The notes beneath the pieces were generated by a model that ran no database searches, was not told the DNA's origin, and worked only from the letters and a program-made list of their open reading frames with translations. Below are positions 53,696-63,184 of a stretch of 64,000 bases of DNA, piece after piece. The position numbers and the translations under genes are program-made. Source of the stretch: Pelagicoccus sp. SDUM812002 (GTDB taxonomy: Bacteria > Verrucomicrobiota > Verrucomicrobiia > Opitutales > Opitutaceae); assembly GCF_031127835.1 (NCBI RefSeq), contig NZ_JARXHX010000007.1, positions 62,001-126,000 of the forward strand, given 5' to 3'. Each line of letters begins with the position of its first letter. Positions within the stretch are counted from its first letter, which is position 1.

Positions 53696-55201
53696 TTAGA
53701 ATAGCTGATCGTCGAGGAATTTGTAGAGTTCTTCTTCGCTCACACGTTTTTGTTCGGTAGTATCACGGTCACGTAAGGTTATGGTGCCGTCTTTTTCGAT
53801 AGTGTCGAAGTCGATGGTCACGCACCATGGCGTTCCGGCTTCGTCTTGGCGGCGGTAACGTTTGCCGATGGCTCCAGCGGTATCCCAGAAGACGTTATAG
53901 CGACGGGATAGTTTGTCGAAGATTGAGCGAGCGCGCTCGACAAGCTCTGGCTTGTTCTTGAGCAGCGGCAACACCGCGACTTTGTACGGAGCGATACGTG
54001 GGTGGAACTTCATCACCGTACGCTTCTCGCCGCCGACTTCGTCTTCGGTGTAGGCGGCGGTGAGCAGGGCGAGAAGGAGTCTATCCACGCCGAGCGATGG
54101 CTCGATGACGTGGGGAATGTATTTCTTCTTGGCTGCCTCGTCGAAAATCTCCATCGCCTTGCCGGAGTGTTCGGCGTGCTGGGTGAGATCGAAGTCGCCT
54201 CGGGCCGCGATACCCCAGAGCTCTTGTTCGCCGAATGGAAACTGGAAGGTGATGTCCGTACAGGCTTTAGCGTAGTGAGCTAATTTTTCGTGTACGTCGC
54301 GACCGAGCATTTCCTCGGGGAGTCCTACGGAGATGAGCCATTCGTGGCAGTACTTGATCCACTGCTGGTGGATTTCGGACCAGTCGCATTCGGGCGAGAC
54401 GAAGTACTCGATCTCCATCTGCTCGAACTCGCGAGAGCGGAAGATGAAGTTCTTCGGAGTGATTTCGTTGCGGAAAGCCTTGCCGACTTGGGCGATGCCA
54501 AAGGGAATCTTTACGCGTCCAGTGTCGACCACGTTCTTGTAGTTCGCGAATATGCCTTGGGCGGTCTCGGGACGAAGGTAAGCAGTGGCGGAGCTATCGC
54601 TGAGTGCGCCTACCTTAGTCTCGAACATGAGATTGAACTCGCGGGGAGCGGTGAGGCTACCGGGCTCGCCGGTTGCAGGCGAGGGAATCAGAGCCCACTC
54701 TGACTCTTCGGCCTCGGTGTACTCCTTGAGCTCGATGGGGGCGAGCTCGCCTTGGTGTCCGCCTTTTCGCTTCATCATTTCGGCGGCGGCTTCGGCGTCA
54801 GCCTGCATGTTGCCATCCTCGAGGATGGAGAGATAGCCGATTTTCTCGCCGCTGACGACGACCGGAGCGAAGAACAGCTGATCGGCGCGGTAGCGCATTT
54901 TGGAGACCTTGCAGTCGACCATGGGGTCGGAGAAGCCGCCCACGTGGCCGGAGGCGACCCAGATCTTGGGAGACATGATGATGGAGGAGTCGAGGCCTTC
55001 GATATCCTCTCGGCGGTGCACCATGTCCTTCCACCAAGCGTCCTTGATGTTCTTCTTCAGTTCCACGCCGAGGGGGCCAAAGTCGAAAAAGCCATTGTAG
55101 CCGCCGTAGATTTCCGATGACTGGAATATGAACCCTCTGCGCTTGCAGACGGCTACGATGGCATCCATGAGAGGATTGGTTGATGCTTTTGTTTTGGCCA
55201 T
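53696..55201 (-). CDS. glyQS: Glycine-tRNA ligase, dimeric eukaryote/archaeal type
   Basis: 501 residues, the single-chain alpha2 form, not the alpha/beta tetramer common in many bacteria. N-terminal [15 protein letters not shown], class II motif 2 region in [40 protein letters not shown], and motif 3 in [10 protein letters not shown]. The C-terminal anticodon-binding domain follows ([13 protein letters not shown]). Charges tRNA-Gly. Monocistronic with its own terminator. Divergent from the second phosphofructokinase. Confidence 0.95.
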   Translation of the reverse strand: MAKTKASTNPLMDAIVAVCKRRGFIFQSSEIYGGYNGFFDFGPLGVELKKNIKDAWWKDMVHRREDIEGLDSSIIMSPKIWVASGHVGGFSDPMVDCKVSKMRYRADQLFFAPVVVSGEKIGYLSILEDGNMQADAEAAAEMMKRKGGHQGELAPIELKEYTEAEESEWALIPSPATGEPGSLTAPREFNLMFETKVGALSDSSATAYLRPETAQGIFANYKNVVDTGRVKIPFGIAQVGKAFRNEITPKNFIFRSREFEQMEIEYFVSPECDWSEIHQQWIKYCHEWLISVGLPEEMLGRDVHEKLAHYAKACTDITFQFPFGEQELWGIAARGDFDLTQHAEHSGKAMEIFDEAAKKKYIPHVIEPSLGVDRLLLALLTAAYTEDEVGGEKRTVMKFHPRIAPYKVAVLPLLKNKPELVERARSIFDKLSRRYNVFWDTAGAIGKRYRRQDEAGTPWCVTIDFDTIEKDGTITLRDRDTTEQKRVSEEELYKFLDDQLF

Positions 55202-55343
55202 AAGGGCTGTGAAAATGTCGTTTCGAGGGGGCGGGTCAAGTGAATGGTGACTGCACTTCGGCGATTGATGAAAAGGGAGTTGCCAAGCGCTTGGTCATGT
55301 CCTTTCTCTTGCCAGTTACCAAAGTATAGAACCTTTTCTCAAC

Positions 55344-56603
55344 ATGTCGGAACTAGAAGGAAATTGCCTCGTTTGTCAGTCGGGTGGACCCACTGCAGTC
55401 ATTAACGCCAGCCTCGCGGGCGTCATCGAAGAAGCGCTCAATCATGAGTGCATTGAAGAAATCTACGGAGGCCTCAATGGCGTCGTCGGTGTTCTCAGCG
55501 AAGACCTCGTCGACCTCGCGGCTGAATCCCAGCAAGCGATTCGCCTTCTAAAATCCAGCCCAGGCTCGGCTCTCGGCACTTGCCGCTACGTTTTCAAGAA
55601 GGAAGAAGACCTCGAGCGCGCTCTGGAAGTGTTCAAGGCACACGACATCCGCTACTTCTTCTACATTGGGGACAGCGAATCCATGGCGATGCTCGACAAG
55701 CTCGACGCTCTCGCGAAGTCCCAAGGCTACGAGATGCGTGTGATGGGCATCCCTAAGACTATCAACAACGACATTTCAGCCACCGACCACACCCCAGGTT
55801 ACGGTAGCATGATCAAGCACGTGGCTACCACCGTTCGCGAAATGGCCGCTGACAACTCATCGATCGGTGCAGGCGACTACGTTTCGATTCTCGAAGTGCA
55901 GGGGCGCAACTCCGGTTGGATCGCTGCTGGCTCGACTTTGGCGAAGCGTCGCGATCAGCCGCACGATCCTCCGCACATCCTTCTTTTGCCTGAAATCGCA
56001 TTTGACCCCGAGAAGTTCGTGACTGACGTGCAAAAGGTGCTCGCTCGCGAGAAGTACTGCTTGATCGTGGTGGGCGAAGGGCTGACCGACCTCAACGGGA
56101 ACTACGTTTCCGCCAAGGCTTCCAGCACGGACGCCTTTGGTCATGTTCAGCTCGGCGGCGCAGGTGAATTCCTCCGTGGAATCGTCGAGACTCGGATTGG
56201 CGTTTCCGCACGTTCCTGCAAGCTTGGTGTCGCTGGCCGCGCTGCTTCGCATAACGCTTCACAAACCGACTCGGACGAAGCGTACCTAGCAGGTTCTGCA
56301 GCTGTCGTTCAGGCGGTAGAGAACGGCAAGAGCGGTAAGATGATTACTTTGCAACGTGCTGAGGCGGATTCCTACAAATGCGAAACAGGTTGGGTCGACC
56401 TGTCGGATGTCCCTGCGACCTCCAAGCAGCTTCCAGCCGACTGGATCAACGACGACGGCGTTAGCATGAACTTCCCATTCGTGAAGTACGCGACTCCGCT
56501 CATCCAAGGGGAAATCACTCTCCAATGGGATAATGGTCTTCCTGTCTTCGTGAATCTAAAGGGTGTTCGCATCGACAAGGTGCTTCCTGCTTACGAAATC
56601 TAG
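55344..56603 (+). CDS. Second phosphofructokinase homologue, altered catalytic residues
   Basis: 419 residues. Fold clearly PFK (CQSGGPTAVINASLAGV, ISATDHTPGYGS, EVQGRNSGWIAAGS). But the metal/PPi site reads GDSES (109-113) where homologues have GGDD or GGND, and the catalytic loop is PKTINND (137-143): Asn141 stands in place of the Asp that acts as base in PFKs. This may be a regulatory or altered-specificity relative, as in plant PFP alpha subunits, or a subfamily variant that is still active. It is divergent from glyQS and has a strong terminator. Confidence 0.88.
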   Translation: MSELEGNCLVCQSGGPTAVINASLAGVIEEALNHECIEEIYGGLNGVVGVLSEDLVDLAAESQQAIRLLKSSPGSALGTCRYVFKKEEDLERALEVFKAHDIRYFFYIGDSESMAMLDKLDALAKSQGYEMRVMGIPKTINNDISATDHTPGYGSMIKHVATTVREMAADNSSIGAGDYVSILEVQGRNSGWIAAGSTLAKRRDQPHDPPHILLLPEIAFDPEKFVTDVQKVLAREKYCLIVVGEGLTDLNGNYVSAKASSTDAFGHVQLGGAGEFLRGIVETRIGVSARSCKLGVAGRAASHNASQTDSDEAYLAGSAAVVQAVENGKSGKMITLQRAEADSYKCETGWVDLSDVPATSKQLPADWINDDGVSMNFPFVKYATPLIQGEITLQWDNGLPVFVNLKGVRIDKVLPAYEI

Positions 56604-56630
56604 AGCGATCCAGCCTCTGAAACTTTCTAG

Positions 56631-56664
56631 CCCTCGCAGCCTCACTGGTCGCGAGGGTTTTTTG
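56631..56664 (+). terminator. Terminator after the second phosphofructokinase
   Basis: CCCTCGC and GCGAGGG pair around a 13-nt loop, followed by TTTTTT. Confidence 0.9.
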
Positions 56665-56805
56665 TGAGCTGGGTTATTGGACTACTCGCTTTGAGTTTCG
56701 TTGCTGATCTCGAAACCAAACTATCGGTTTGCCCGCAGAGCTTAATCAACCTTTTCTGTGGCAGCATCGAGTAATGCGACTGTCTTCGATCCCCTTCCTC
56801 AATTC

Positions 56806-58659
56806 ATGAACGAAACCCCAACATGGTTGCGCCCCAAACGCTGGCTCGCGTTTTTCCTTACGCTGCTGGGCGTATGTTCCTTCTTGGCCATCGTGCCGGT
56901 AAGTCATGAAAGCGCGTCGTTGGCGGCGGCTTCGTTGGATGACGCACAATCGAACTCTTCGTTTATCGACTACCTGCGGGAGGGCGCTCGTGAAGTGCAA
57001 GTCTCGGGCCATTGGACCTCGCTATTGCCCCCGCTGCTCGCGGTCATGATCGCCGCTTTCTTCAGGACAATGGTAGGGGCCTTGGTCTCCGCATTTGCGG
57101 TGGGTTCTTTTCTCTCATATGGCTTAAATCCGCTCGCGACTGCAGTGCTGGGCGTGACCGATTTCTTGATCAAGCCTGCTCTCTCGCAATTCAGTGTCCT
57201 TATCATACTCTTTCTTTTAGCCTTGGTCGGCATGGTGCATGTCATGTCTCGAAGCGGTGGTCTGGATGGACTCGTAAAGCTGTTGGAACGATTCGCCAAA
57301 GGCCGTCGCAGGGCTAAACTAGCGATAGGTATTAGCGGACTGCTCATCTTCTTCGATGACTACTCGAATACTCTCGTGGTAGGCACTACGATGCAGAAGC
57401 TCTCCGATCGCTGGAAGATTTCTAGAGAGAAACTCGCTTACTTGGTCGACTCTACTACGGCCCCAGTTGCTGGGCTTGCCTTGCTTTCGACTTGGGTCGC
57501 TTTCGAAATGTACTTGCTAGGAGATGTGGCAGCTCAGCAAGGGGTAACGCTTTCTGGATACGGCATGCTAGTCGAAATGTTGCCGCTGCGCTTCTATTGC
57601 ATCGGTACCTTGATCTTTGTTTTCATGAGTTCCGCATCGGGGAGGGATTTCGGTCCGATGTTGAACGCGGAGCGTCGGGCGTTTCACGAGGGAAAGGTGA
57701 TGGACGATACGCATCAGCTTTTGGGTATGAAGTCTGATGAACCGATAGGGGAGAAAGCTGCACCACGCTGGCAAAACGCGTTTTTCCCAATTTCGATTCT
57801 GCTGTTCGGAATTGTCGTTGGAATTTTAATACTGGGCTATAATCGGTTGGAGGACGCTGGACAACCGAGTTCGCTCACTAGCTTCGAAGGGTGGCAAAAC
57901 GCCTTTGGCGCAGCTGTTTATGATCCGGGTGAGGGCAGCAGCGCGGGCGTAATGCCCGCCATGCTGATCGCTTCTCTAATGGCCGGGCTGGTAGCGATCG
58001 CTCTTCCTCTTTCGCAAGGTGTCTTGAAGATTCGGGAAGTCCTTCATCTGTATGGAAGAGCGTTTTCAACTATGTGGATGGCGATCTTCATCCTTGCGAT
58101 GGCTTGGGCAATGCGGGAGATTTGCGATAACTTGGGAACTGCGGACTACTTGATCGCGATGCTTGGAGGAAGCCTTCCCCTTTGGATACTGCCGCTACTC
58201 ACCTTCCTGATTGCGGCGGTGATGTCCTTCGCTACGGGCACGAGTTGGGGGACGATGGGCATATTGATTCCCATCATGATGCCGCTAGCAGCTGAAATGG
58301 GTGCGTTAGAGCCGTCCTCGTTCATTATCTACCTGTTGACGGCAGCTGCCGTTTTAGATGGGGCTATCTTTGGAGATCACTGTAGTCCGATCAGTGATAC
58401 GACGGTGCTGTCTTCGATTTCCTCTGGATGCGACCACATTGCTCATGTCAACACGCAGCTCTACTATGCCTTGACGACAGTAATTCTGTCTTGCTTGTTT
58501 GGGTACTTGTCTGTGGCTCAAGGAATGCCCAACTGGTTGTTTTTCGTTCTGTATCCGTTGGGAGTATTTGGTGTACTAAAGGTTTTCGGACGTAGGGCTG
58601 CTGATGTTGTTGCGATTTCCGATAAAATCGAAGATTCGATCGCTACACCGCTTCGTTGA
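56806..58659 (+). CDS. NhaC-family Na+/H+ antiporter
   Basis: About 617 residues from ATG 56806; a GTG at 56758 adds 16 non-conserved residues. About 11-12 hydrophobic helices. Family signatures seen include FFDDYSNTLVVGTTMQKLSDRW, STTAPVAGLALLSTWVAFE, ATGTSWGTMGILIPIMMPLA, and FGDHCSPISDTTVLSS near the end. The protein should exchange Na+ for H+ (or a related solute) across the inner membrane, which suits a marine organism. An extended periplasmic loop lies near residue 30-80. The xdhC gene starts 6 bp later. Confidence 0.92.
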   Translation: MNETPTWLRPKRWLAFFLTLLGVCSFLAIVPVSHESASLAAASLDDAQSNSSFIDYLREGAREVQVSGHWTSLLPPLLAVMIAAFFRTMVGALVSAFAVGSFLSYGLNPLATAVLGVTDFLIKPALSQFSVLIILFLLALVGMVHVMSRSGGLDGLVKLLERFAKGRRRAKLAIGISGLLIFFDDYSNTLVVGTTMQKLSDRWKISREKLAYLVDSTTAPVAGLALLSTWVAFEMYLLGDVAAQQGVTLSGYGMLVEMLPLRFYCIGTLIFVFMSSASGRDFGPMLNAERRAFHEGKVMDDTHQLLGMKSDEPIGEKAAPRWQNAFFPISILLFGIVVGILILGYNRLEDAGQPSSLTSFEGWQNAFGAAVYDPGEGSSAGVMPAMLIASLMAGLVAIALPLSQGVLKIREVLHLYGRAFSTMWMAIFILAMAWAMREICDNLGTADYLIAMLGGSLPLWILPLLTFLIAAVMSFATGTSWGTMGILIPIMMPLAAEMGALEPSSFIIYLLTAAAVLDGAIFGDHCSPISDTTVLSSISSGCDHIAHVNTQLYYALTTVILSCLFGYLSVAQGMPNWLFFVLYPLGVFGVLKVFGRRAADVVAISDKIEDSIATPLR

Positions 58660-58665
58660 ACTGGC

Positions 58666-59646
58666 ATGCAAGATATTTGGCCGCAACTTAGGAGTTGGTT
58701 TATCGGGAGCGAACGCTTTGCGTTAGCGACCGTCGTCAAAGCGAGCAAACCATCTCCGAGGGGAGTTGGCTCCGTGTTAGCGATTCATGAGAACGGGGAG
58801 CGTTTTATCGGGTCCGTGAGCGCGGGCTGTGTGGAAAACGAGGTGATTGAAGCGTCGAAGTCCTGTTTGGCGGATGGCAAAACGCGATGGTTGAGTTTCG
58901 GGCCGGGAGAAGGTTTTCCTTGGGAGATCGAGCTTTCATGTGGTGGGAAAATTGAAATCCGAATAGAGCCGGCTCCACATTTAAGAGAGGGGAATTCGGA
59001 CTTTGTGGATGCATTGGTCGCGGCTATGGATCGCCATGAAGCCGTTTTATGGACGAGTGATGGGATAACGGATACGCTAACCGAATTAAGAGAAGACGTG
59101 TTGACAGAGGAGGTGCGTGATGGCGAGGTTAGGGTGCTGAGGCGGGCTCTGCGTAGAAGGCGTCGACTCTTTGTTGTTGGTGCGTCGCACATAGCGTTGC
59201 ACCTAGTTGCAGCAGCGAAAATGCTGCAGTACGAAGTCGTGGTAATTGACCCAAGGGAGAATTATGCGAGAGGGGAGCGCTTTCAATTGGCGCCTGACGA
59301 AGTACTCACGGCTTGGCCTGGTACGGCCTTAGGAGATTACGCCTTAGCATCGAGCGACTCCTTGGTGGCGATAACCCATGATCCGAAAATCGACGACGAT
59401 GCTTTGGCGGCGGCATTGACAACAGATTGTGGGTACGTAGGTGCGCTCGGCAGTCGGAAAAGCCACGCCGCGCGCTGCAGACGGCTAGCCAAGCGAGGAA
59501 TCAGCGAGGCTGACTTGGATCGGATTTTCGGGCCTGTAGGATTGGATATCGGAAGTCGTACACCAGCAGAGATTGCGATCAGTATTGTGGCTCAGCTAGT
59601 GCTAGTAAGGAATCAAGGGAGTGAAAAGAATGGAGAAGTATTCTAA
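58666..59646 (+). CDS. XdhC-family molybdoenzyme maturation factor
   Basis: 326 residues. N-terminal XdhC/CoxI domain (KASKPSPRGVGSVLAIHENGERFIGSVSAGCVENEV, with the conserved Cys in SAGCVE). C-terminal Rossmann domain with FVVGASHIALHLVAAAKML, then IDPRENYARGERF, and YVGALGSRKSHAARCRRL. XdhC proteins sulfurate and insert molybdenum cofactor into xanthine-dehydrogenase-type enzymes. No such enzyme is in this window. It overlaps mocA by 17 bp. Confidence 0.93.
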   Translation: MQDIWPQLRSWFIGSERFALATVVKASKPSPRGVGSVLAIHENGERFIGSVSAGCVENEVIEASKSCLADGKTRWLSFGPGEGFPWEIELSCGGKIEIRIEPAPHLREGNSDFVDALVAAMDRHEAVLWTSDGITDTLTELREDVLTEEVRDGEVRVLRRALRRRRRLFVVGASHIALHLVAAAKMLQYEVVVIDPRENYARGERFQLAPDEVLTAWPGTALGDYALASSDSLVAITHDPKIDDDALAAALTTDCGYVGALGSRKSHAARCRRLAKRGISEADLDRIFGPVGLDIGSRTPAEIAISIVAQLVLVRNQGSEKNGEVF

Positions 59647-60208
59647 AATTGGATGCGTGCTATTAGCGGCGGGTACGTCTTCTCGATTCGGTGCAAAGAA
59701 TAAGCTGTTGAGCGAGATTGATGGGGTGCCAATGATTCGGAAGGTGCTGGCCGCCTTGCAGGTGGAAGAAGTCGATTTTCATGTAGTAGTCCTGGGCCAT
59801 GAATCTGAGCTTGTATTGACAGCCTTAGAGGGGTGTGTCGTGGATGTCGTCGTTAATCCCGAGTACGCTCGAGGTATGGGAGGAAGCTTAGCTCTCGGCG
59901 CAAAGAGAATAGTCGAGTTAGGTGGTAGTTGTATGCTGGTCTGCCTAGCTGATTTGCCGCATTTGAGAAAAGAAGATGTATCAAAGGTAGCCAATGCGTT
60001 TAGGGCAGAGGACTGCGAGCAAATTACCTACCCAGTCGTTGGCGGTCAGCATGGTCACCCGGTCTGCTTTCCCGGCCGCAGTCTCGCTGATTTGGGAGAG
60101 CTAGAAGGAGAGATGGGAGCCCGACGGGTGATAGATCAAGATCCCTTGCCTCGAGTTGAGGTTAGCGGAGTTGGCTCCGGTTGTATCCAAGACTTAGATC
60201 ATTCCTAG
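59630..60208 (+). CDS. MocA-like molybdenum cofactor cytidylyltransferase
   Basis: About 192 residues from ATG 59630, favoured over the GTG at 59621 because AAGGGAG is then at proper spacing. MobA-like fold with LLAAGTSSRFGAKNKLL at residues 9-25, CLADLPHLRKEDV and GGQHGHPVCFPG. The enzyme would add CMP to molybdopterin for xanthine-dehydrogenase-family enzymes, working with XdhC encoded just upstream. It ends convergent with the TPR gene, overlapping by 4 bp. Confidence 0.9.
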   Translation: MEKYSKIGCVLLAAGTSSRFGAKNKLLSEIDGVPMIRKVLAALQVEEVDFHVVVLGHESELVLTALEGCVVDVVVNPEYARGMGGSLALGAKRIVELGGSCMLVCLADLPHLRKEDVSKVANAFRAEDCEQITYPVVGGQHGHPVCFPGRSLADLGELEGEMGARRVIDQDPLPRVEVSGVGSGCIQDLDHS

Positions 60209-61566
60209 TTCTGATTTCGAGCTGCGTCCTCAACCTGTTGATACAGGATTTGGATCGAATCGCTCGAATCGAGCTTGAGTGCACGGGAAACGTAAATTTG
60301 GGATTCAGAGAATCTTTTTTCTTCAATGAGAAGTTGGGCGCGAGTGAGCACCGCGAGGTATTCCGCCTCTGGATCGTTCTCCGCTCTGTCGAGCAATAGA
60401 TACGCTCTTTCGCTATTGCCGGTGTCTATGTATAATCGAGCGAGCTTGACTAGCGTTTTTCCGTTGGTGGGGTTGAGCAAGGAAGCCTCTTCGAGAAGAG
60501 TGATTGCCCGCTGTATCTCATCGTTGTGGTAGGCGAGGTCGGCGGCGGAGAGTTTATAGAGGAACAGGGTGTCATTATCGAATGAATACGTTTGAAGATC
60601 TATTCTATTGAATAGGGTTTTGGCTTCTTTCAGCTGGCCGCTTTGGATCAGGACTTTAGTGGCGCCGATAAGGTATTCGACGTTATCGGGTTCGGCGAGG
60701 GGAGCGGCTGCTAGGTAGGCGTCGCTGGCTGGCCCGTATAGGCCGAGAGTAGAGTACAAGTTTCCCAATAAGTAGAGCGATTGGAAGCTGGCTTCCCCTA
60801 GCGACCAGAGAACTTCGAGGTTCCTGGCGGCATCATCGAGTCTTTTGGCGGCGATATATGCATTTGTCTGGGCAAGCCAGTAGTCGACATCGTCGGGGCG
60901 ACGAGCTATGAGTTCGTCTTGGGTTCGTATGGCCTCGGTGTAGCGTTCGGCTTGGAGATAGACTTCCGCTTTCCCTTCTAGCCAATCAAGGTTTTCCGGT
61001 TCGCTGAGCATGGCCCGATTGTAGGCAACTTCAGCGGAGATGTAGTTTCCTTGGCGGAAGTGGCAGTAGCCAAGCATTCCAAAAGTGTTAGGTTTGGTAT
61101 CTCCTAGCTCTACGGCTCGGAGCAAAGCGAAGAGGGCGTTTTTGGTATCTTCGCTACGTAGTTTGAGTACGCCTAAATTGGTCCAAGCACGCTGAAAGTC
61201 CGGAAACTTTTCTATAGCGGTTTTGTATTGTTCTTCGGCGAGGAAGTACTCGTTGTTTTCGAAGTAGATATTTCCGAGCAGGTAGTTGAAGGTGGCGCTG
61301 CGGGGAACGTCGCCTACAGTCATGCTCTCAAGAAGAGTCTGTGCGTATTCGCGGTTGACTCGCATCATCGGGGCGAGCTTTTCGAGTACTTGAACTTCGA
61401 GCTCGTCGAGGGGAGGCTCCTTTTCCGATAGGATGCCGTAGCTTGCCGCGAAACGTTTTTCGAATTCGGCGCTTTCGAGGTCTGGTCGTCCCCAATCTCT
61501 AGATACAGCAACGGTAGTCGACGCTACGGCTACTGAAAGTGCGAAAATGCGTAGAGGGAGTTTCAT
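60205..61566 (-). CDS. TPR-repeat periplasmic protein
   Basis: 453 residues with a signal peptide (about 1-23). Tandem tetratricopeptide repeats occupy most of the chain (for example AWTNLGVLKLRSEDTKNALFALLRAVELGD, FGMLGYCHFRQGNYISAEVAYNRAM). The protein is last in the ExbB-ExbB-ExbD-TonB operon and overlaps tonB as ATGA. TPR proteins at this place are typical of Opitutia TonB loci and may organise the energising complex; function inferred. Confidence 0.88.
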   Translation of the reverse strand: MKLPLRIFALSVAVASTTVAVSRDWGRPDLESAEFEKRFAASYGILSEKEPPLDELEVQVLEKLAPMMRVNREYAQTLLESMTVGDVPRSATFNYLLGNIYFENNEYFLAEEQYKTAIEKFPDFQRAWTNLGVLKLRSEDTKNALFALLRAVELGDTKPNTFGMLGYCHFRQGNYISAEVAYNRAMLSEPENLDWLEGKAEVYLQAERYTEAIRTQDELIARRPDDVDYWLAQTNAYIAAKRLDDAARNLEVLWSLGEASFQSLYLLGNLYSTLGLYGPASDAYLAAAPLAEPDNVEYLIGATKVLIQSGQLKEAKTLFNRIDLQTYSFDNDTLFLYKLSAADLAYHNDEIQRAITLLEEASLLNPTNGKTLVKLARLYIDTGNSERAYLLLDRAENDPEAEYLAVLTRAQLLIEEKRFSESQIYVSRALKLDSSDSIQILYQQVEDAARNQN

Positions 61567-62258
61567 TGGGAGAAAGGGTTAGTGTCGGGCGGATGGTAGG
61601 TGAACTTGTGTTGAACCCAACTGTTAACAGGTTTTCCATCTTTGGTGGCCGGCTTGAGCCGCCAGCCCTTGATGTAGCTTTCAACGAAGGGGATGATCGC
61701 GGGTACGGGGCAGTCGAGCACATGGATGTTCTCGGTTCGCCCTTGGGAGGTGACAGTATAGAGAACAATGAAAGTTATCGTTTTCCCTTTGTTACCTCTC
61801 AGGAACCGATAGGGAATGTCGAGTTTGGGGTGGTAGGTGCGTTTCGGTTTGTCGGTTACTTCGTCCTGCGAGTAGATCTTCAGTGTGTCGAGGCCATCTG
61901 TTTGGTAGTTGGTTATACTTTCGTCGATATCGAACTCGGTTTTGGTAAGCTCTTGGGGTTTCAGACCGAATTCTGCTTTGAGGAAACCGAGTGGTATGCT
62001 TGCGGGTCCGTCGGTTGCTGGTAGGTTGAAGCTGATGGATATATTGGACTTTTCAGGCGGCGGTTCTTCCGCGGGAGGCGGAGGCGGCGGGGGGAGGTGA
62101 AACTCGCTGATGGGCTCAGTTGGAGAGCGTTGGCCAATGTCGATATTCGTGTGCATGGCGCCCATTGATATGAATACGATCATGACCGTAACGATAGCCC
62201 CGAGATACGGTGTAGGGCCGGATCCGCTTCTCTTCAATTTCTGTTCAAAGCCGTGCAC
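61563..62258 (-). CDS. TonB-family energy transducer
   Basis: 231 residues from a GTG start. One N-terminal transmembrane helix (YLGAIVTVMIVFISMGAM), then a Pro-rich stretch (LPPPPPPPAEEPPPEK) and a long linker. The C-terminal TonB domain includes GNKGKTITFIVLYTVTSQGRTENIHVLDCP and GWRLKPATKDGKPVNSWVQHKFTY. It would carry inner-membrane proton-motive energy to outer-membrane receptors. Ninth and tenth prolines are shorter than in E. coli TonB. Overlaps the TPR gene by 4 bp. Confidence 0.93.
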   Translation of the reverse strand: MHGFEQKLKRSGSGPTPYLGAIVTVMIVFISMGAMHTNIDIGQRSPTEPISEFHLPPPPPPPAEEPPPEKSNISISFNLPATDGPASIPLGFLKAEFGLKPQELTKTEFDIDESITNYQTDGLDTLKIYSQDEVTDKPKRTYHPKLDIPYRFLRGNKGKTITFIVLYTVTSQGRTENIHVLDCPVPAIIPFVESYIKGWRLKPATKDGKPVNSWVQHKFTYHPPDTNPFSQ

Positions 62259-62267
62259 GTCGCTAAT

Positions 62268-62669
62268 TTACTGTTCGGTTGCGAAGTGTATCGTTTTAGC
62301 TCCGGCCGCTTTCGCTTCGCCATAGACTCGGGCGAAGGTACCGTGACTTGCTCCAGAGTCAGACTGGATGATGACGCTAGACTCTGAACTGGTGAGTGAT
62401 CTTTGGATACGAGGGCGAACGCCAGATACTCCGACTTCTTCCCCCCCGTAATAGACGCGGTTGTCGGATGAGATCGCAATGAGAATGGATTGCTTGTCGA
62501 GGGCTTGGGCCGAGGCAGCTTGTGGCTTTTTGACTTCTATACCTGACTCCTCCACGAATACGGTGGTGACGATGAAGAATATCAGAAGAATGAAGATGCA
62601 GTCGATCATCGGGGAGAGATTGATGTCGACCCTGTCACCGGATTGATCGTTAGCGGACCGCCTTTTCAT
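62268..62669 (-). CDS. exbD: ExbD/TolR-type biopolymer transport protein
   Basis: 133 residues, one transmembrane helix ([20 protein letters not shown], with the functional Asp in MIDCIF) and a small periplasmic domain ending IHFATEQ. It couples the ExbB proton channel to TonB. The start overlaps the upstream ExbB stop as ATGA; the TonB start lies 10 bp downstream. Confidence 0.93.
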   Translation of the reverse strand: MKRRSANDQSGDRVDINLSPMIDCIFILLIFFIVTTVFVEESGIEVKKPQAASAQALDKQSILIAISSDNRVYYGGEEVGVSGVRPRIQRSLTSSESSVIIQSDSGASHGTFARVYGEAKAAGAKTIHFATEQ

Positions 62670-63184
62670 TTTCCGATCGATTGTTTCATCGCTAGCATTT
62701 CGAGCTCGGAGAGCTGGTTTTCTATTCTACCAAAGATTCGGGATACAAGTTGCGTGAAGAATATCCCGACGATTGATATCATAAGCCCGGTCTGAGTGGT
62801 GATGAGTGCGACTTTTACGCCATCAGCAACTGCTTGGGTAGTGTCGAGGCTAGATTCTGCACCGATGCCTTTGAACGTTTCGAGCATTCCGATGACGGTT
62901 CCGAGAAGTCCGAGGAGAGGAGCTGCGACGATGAGTACGTTGGCGTACTTGAGCTGGTTGGCGATAATGCTCTTTAGCTTTTCCCTAAATGTCGCGATGG
63001 ACTCGTGGGTCTGAGAGGGGGATATTCTTTCTAGTTCATCTTGTATTTTAAATCTAGATACATAGCAAAGGAGTCCGATTACCTTGCGGTATAGGAGCAA
63101 GGCGAGTACGGCGAGTGGAATCATAATGGGGCCGCCGCTGAGGATCGTTTGCCAAAGTCTGCTAAGCTCGAGCTCGTTGATCAT
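62666..63184 (-). CDS. exbB: ExbB/TolQ-type proton channel subunit
   Basis: 172 residues, three transmembrane helices: near 13-35 ([21 protein letters not shown]), near 85-110 ([19 protein letters not shown]) and near 125-155 ([21 protein letters not shown]). The conserved Thr/Gly channel segment [13 protein letters not shown] is intact. It assembles with ExbD and TonB in the inner membrane. It overlaps the longer ExbB upstream by 23 bp, so the operon encodes two paralogues. Confidence 0.93.
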   Translation of the reverse strand: MINELELSRLWQTILSGGPIMIPLAVLALLLYRKVIGLLCYVSRFKIQDELERISPSQTHESIATFREKLKSIIANQLKYANVLIVAAPLLGLLGTVIGMLETFKGIGAESSLDTTQAVADGVKVALITTQTGLMISIVGIFFTQLVSRIFGRIENQLSELEMLAMKQSIGK

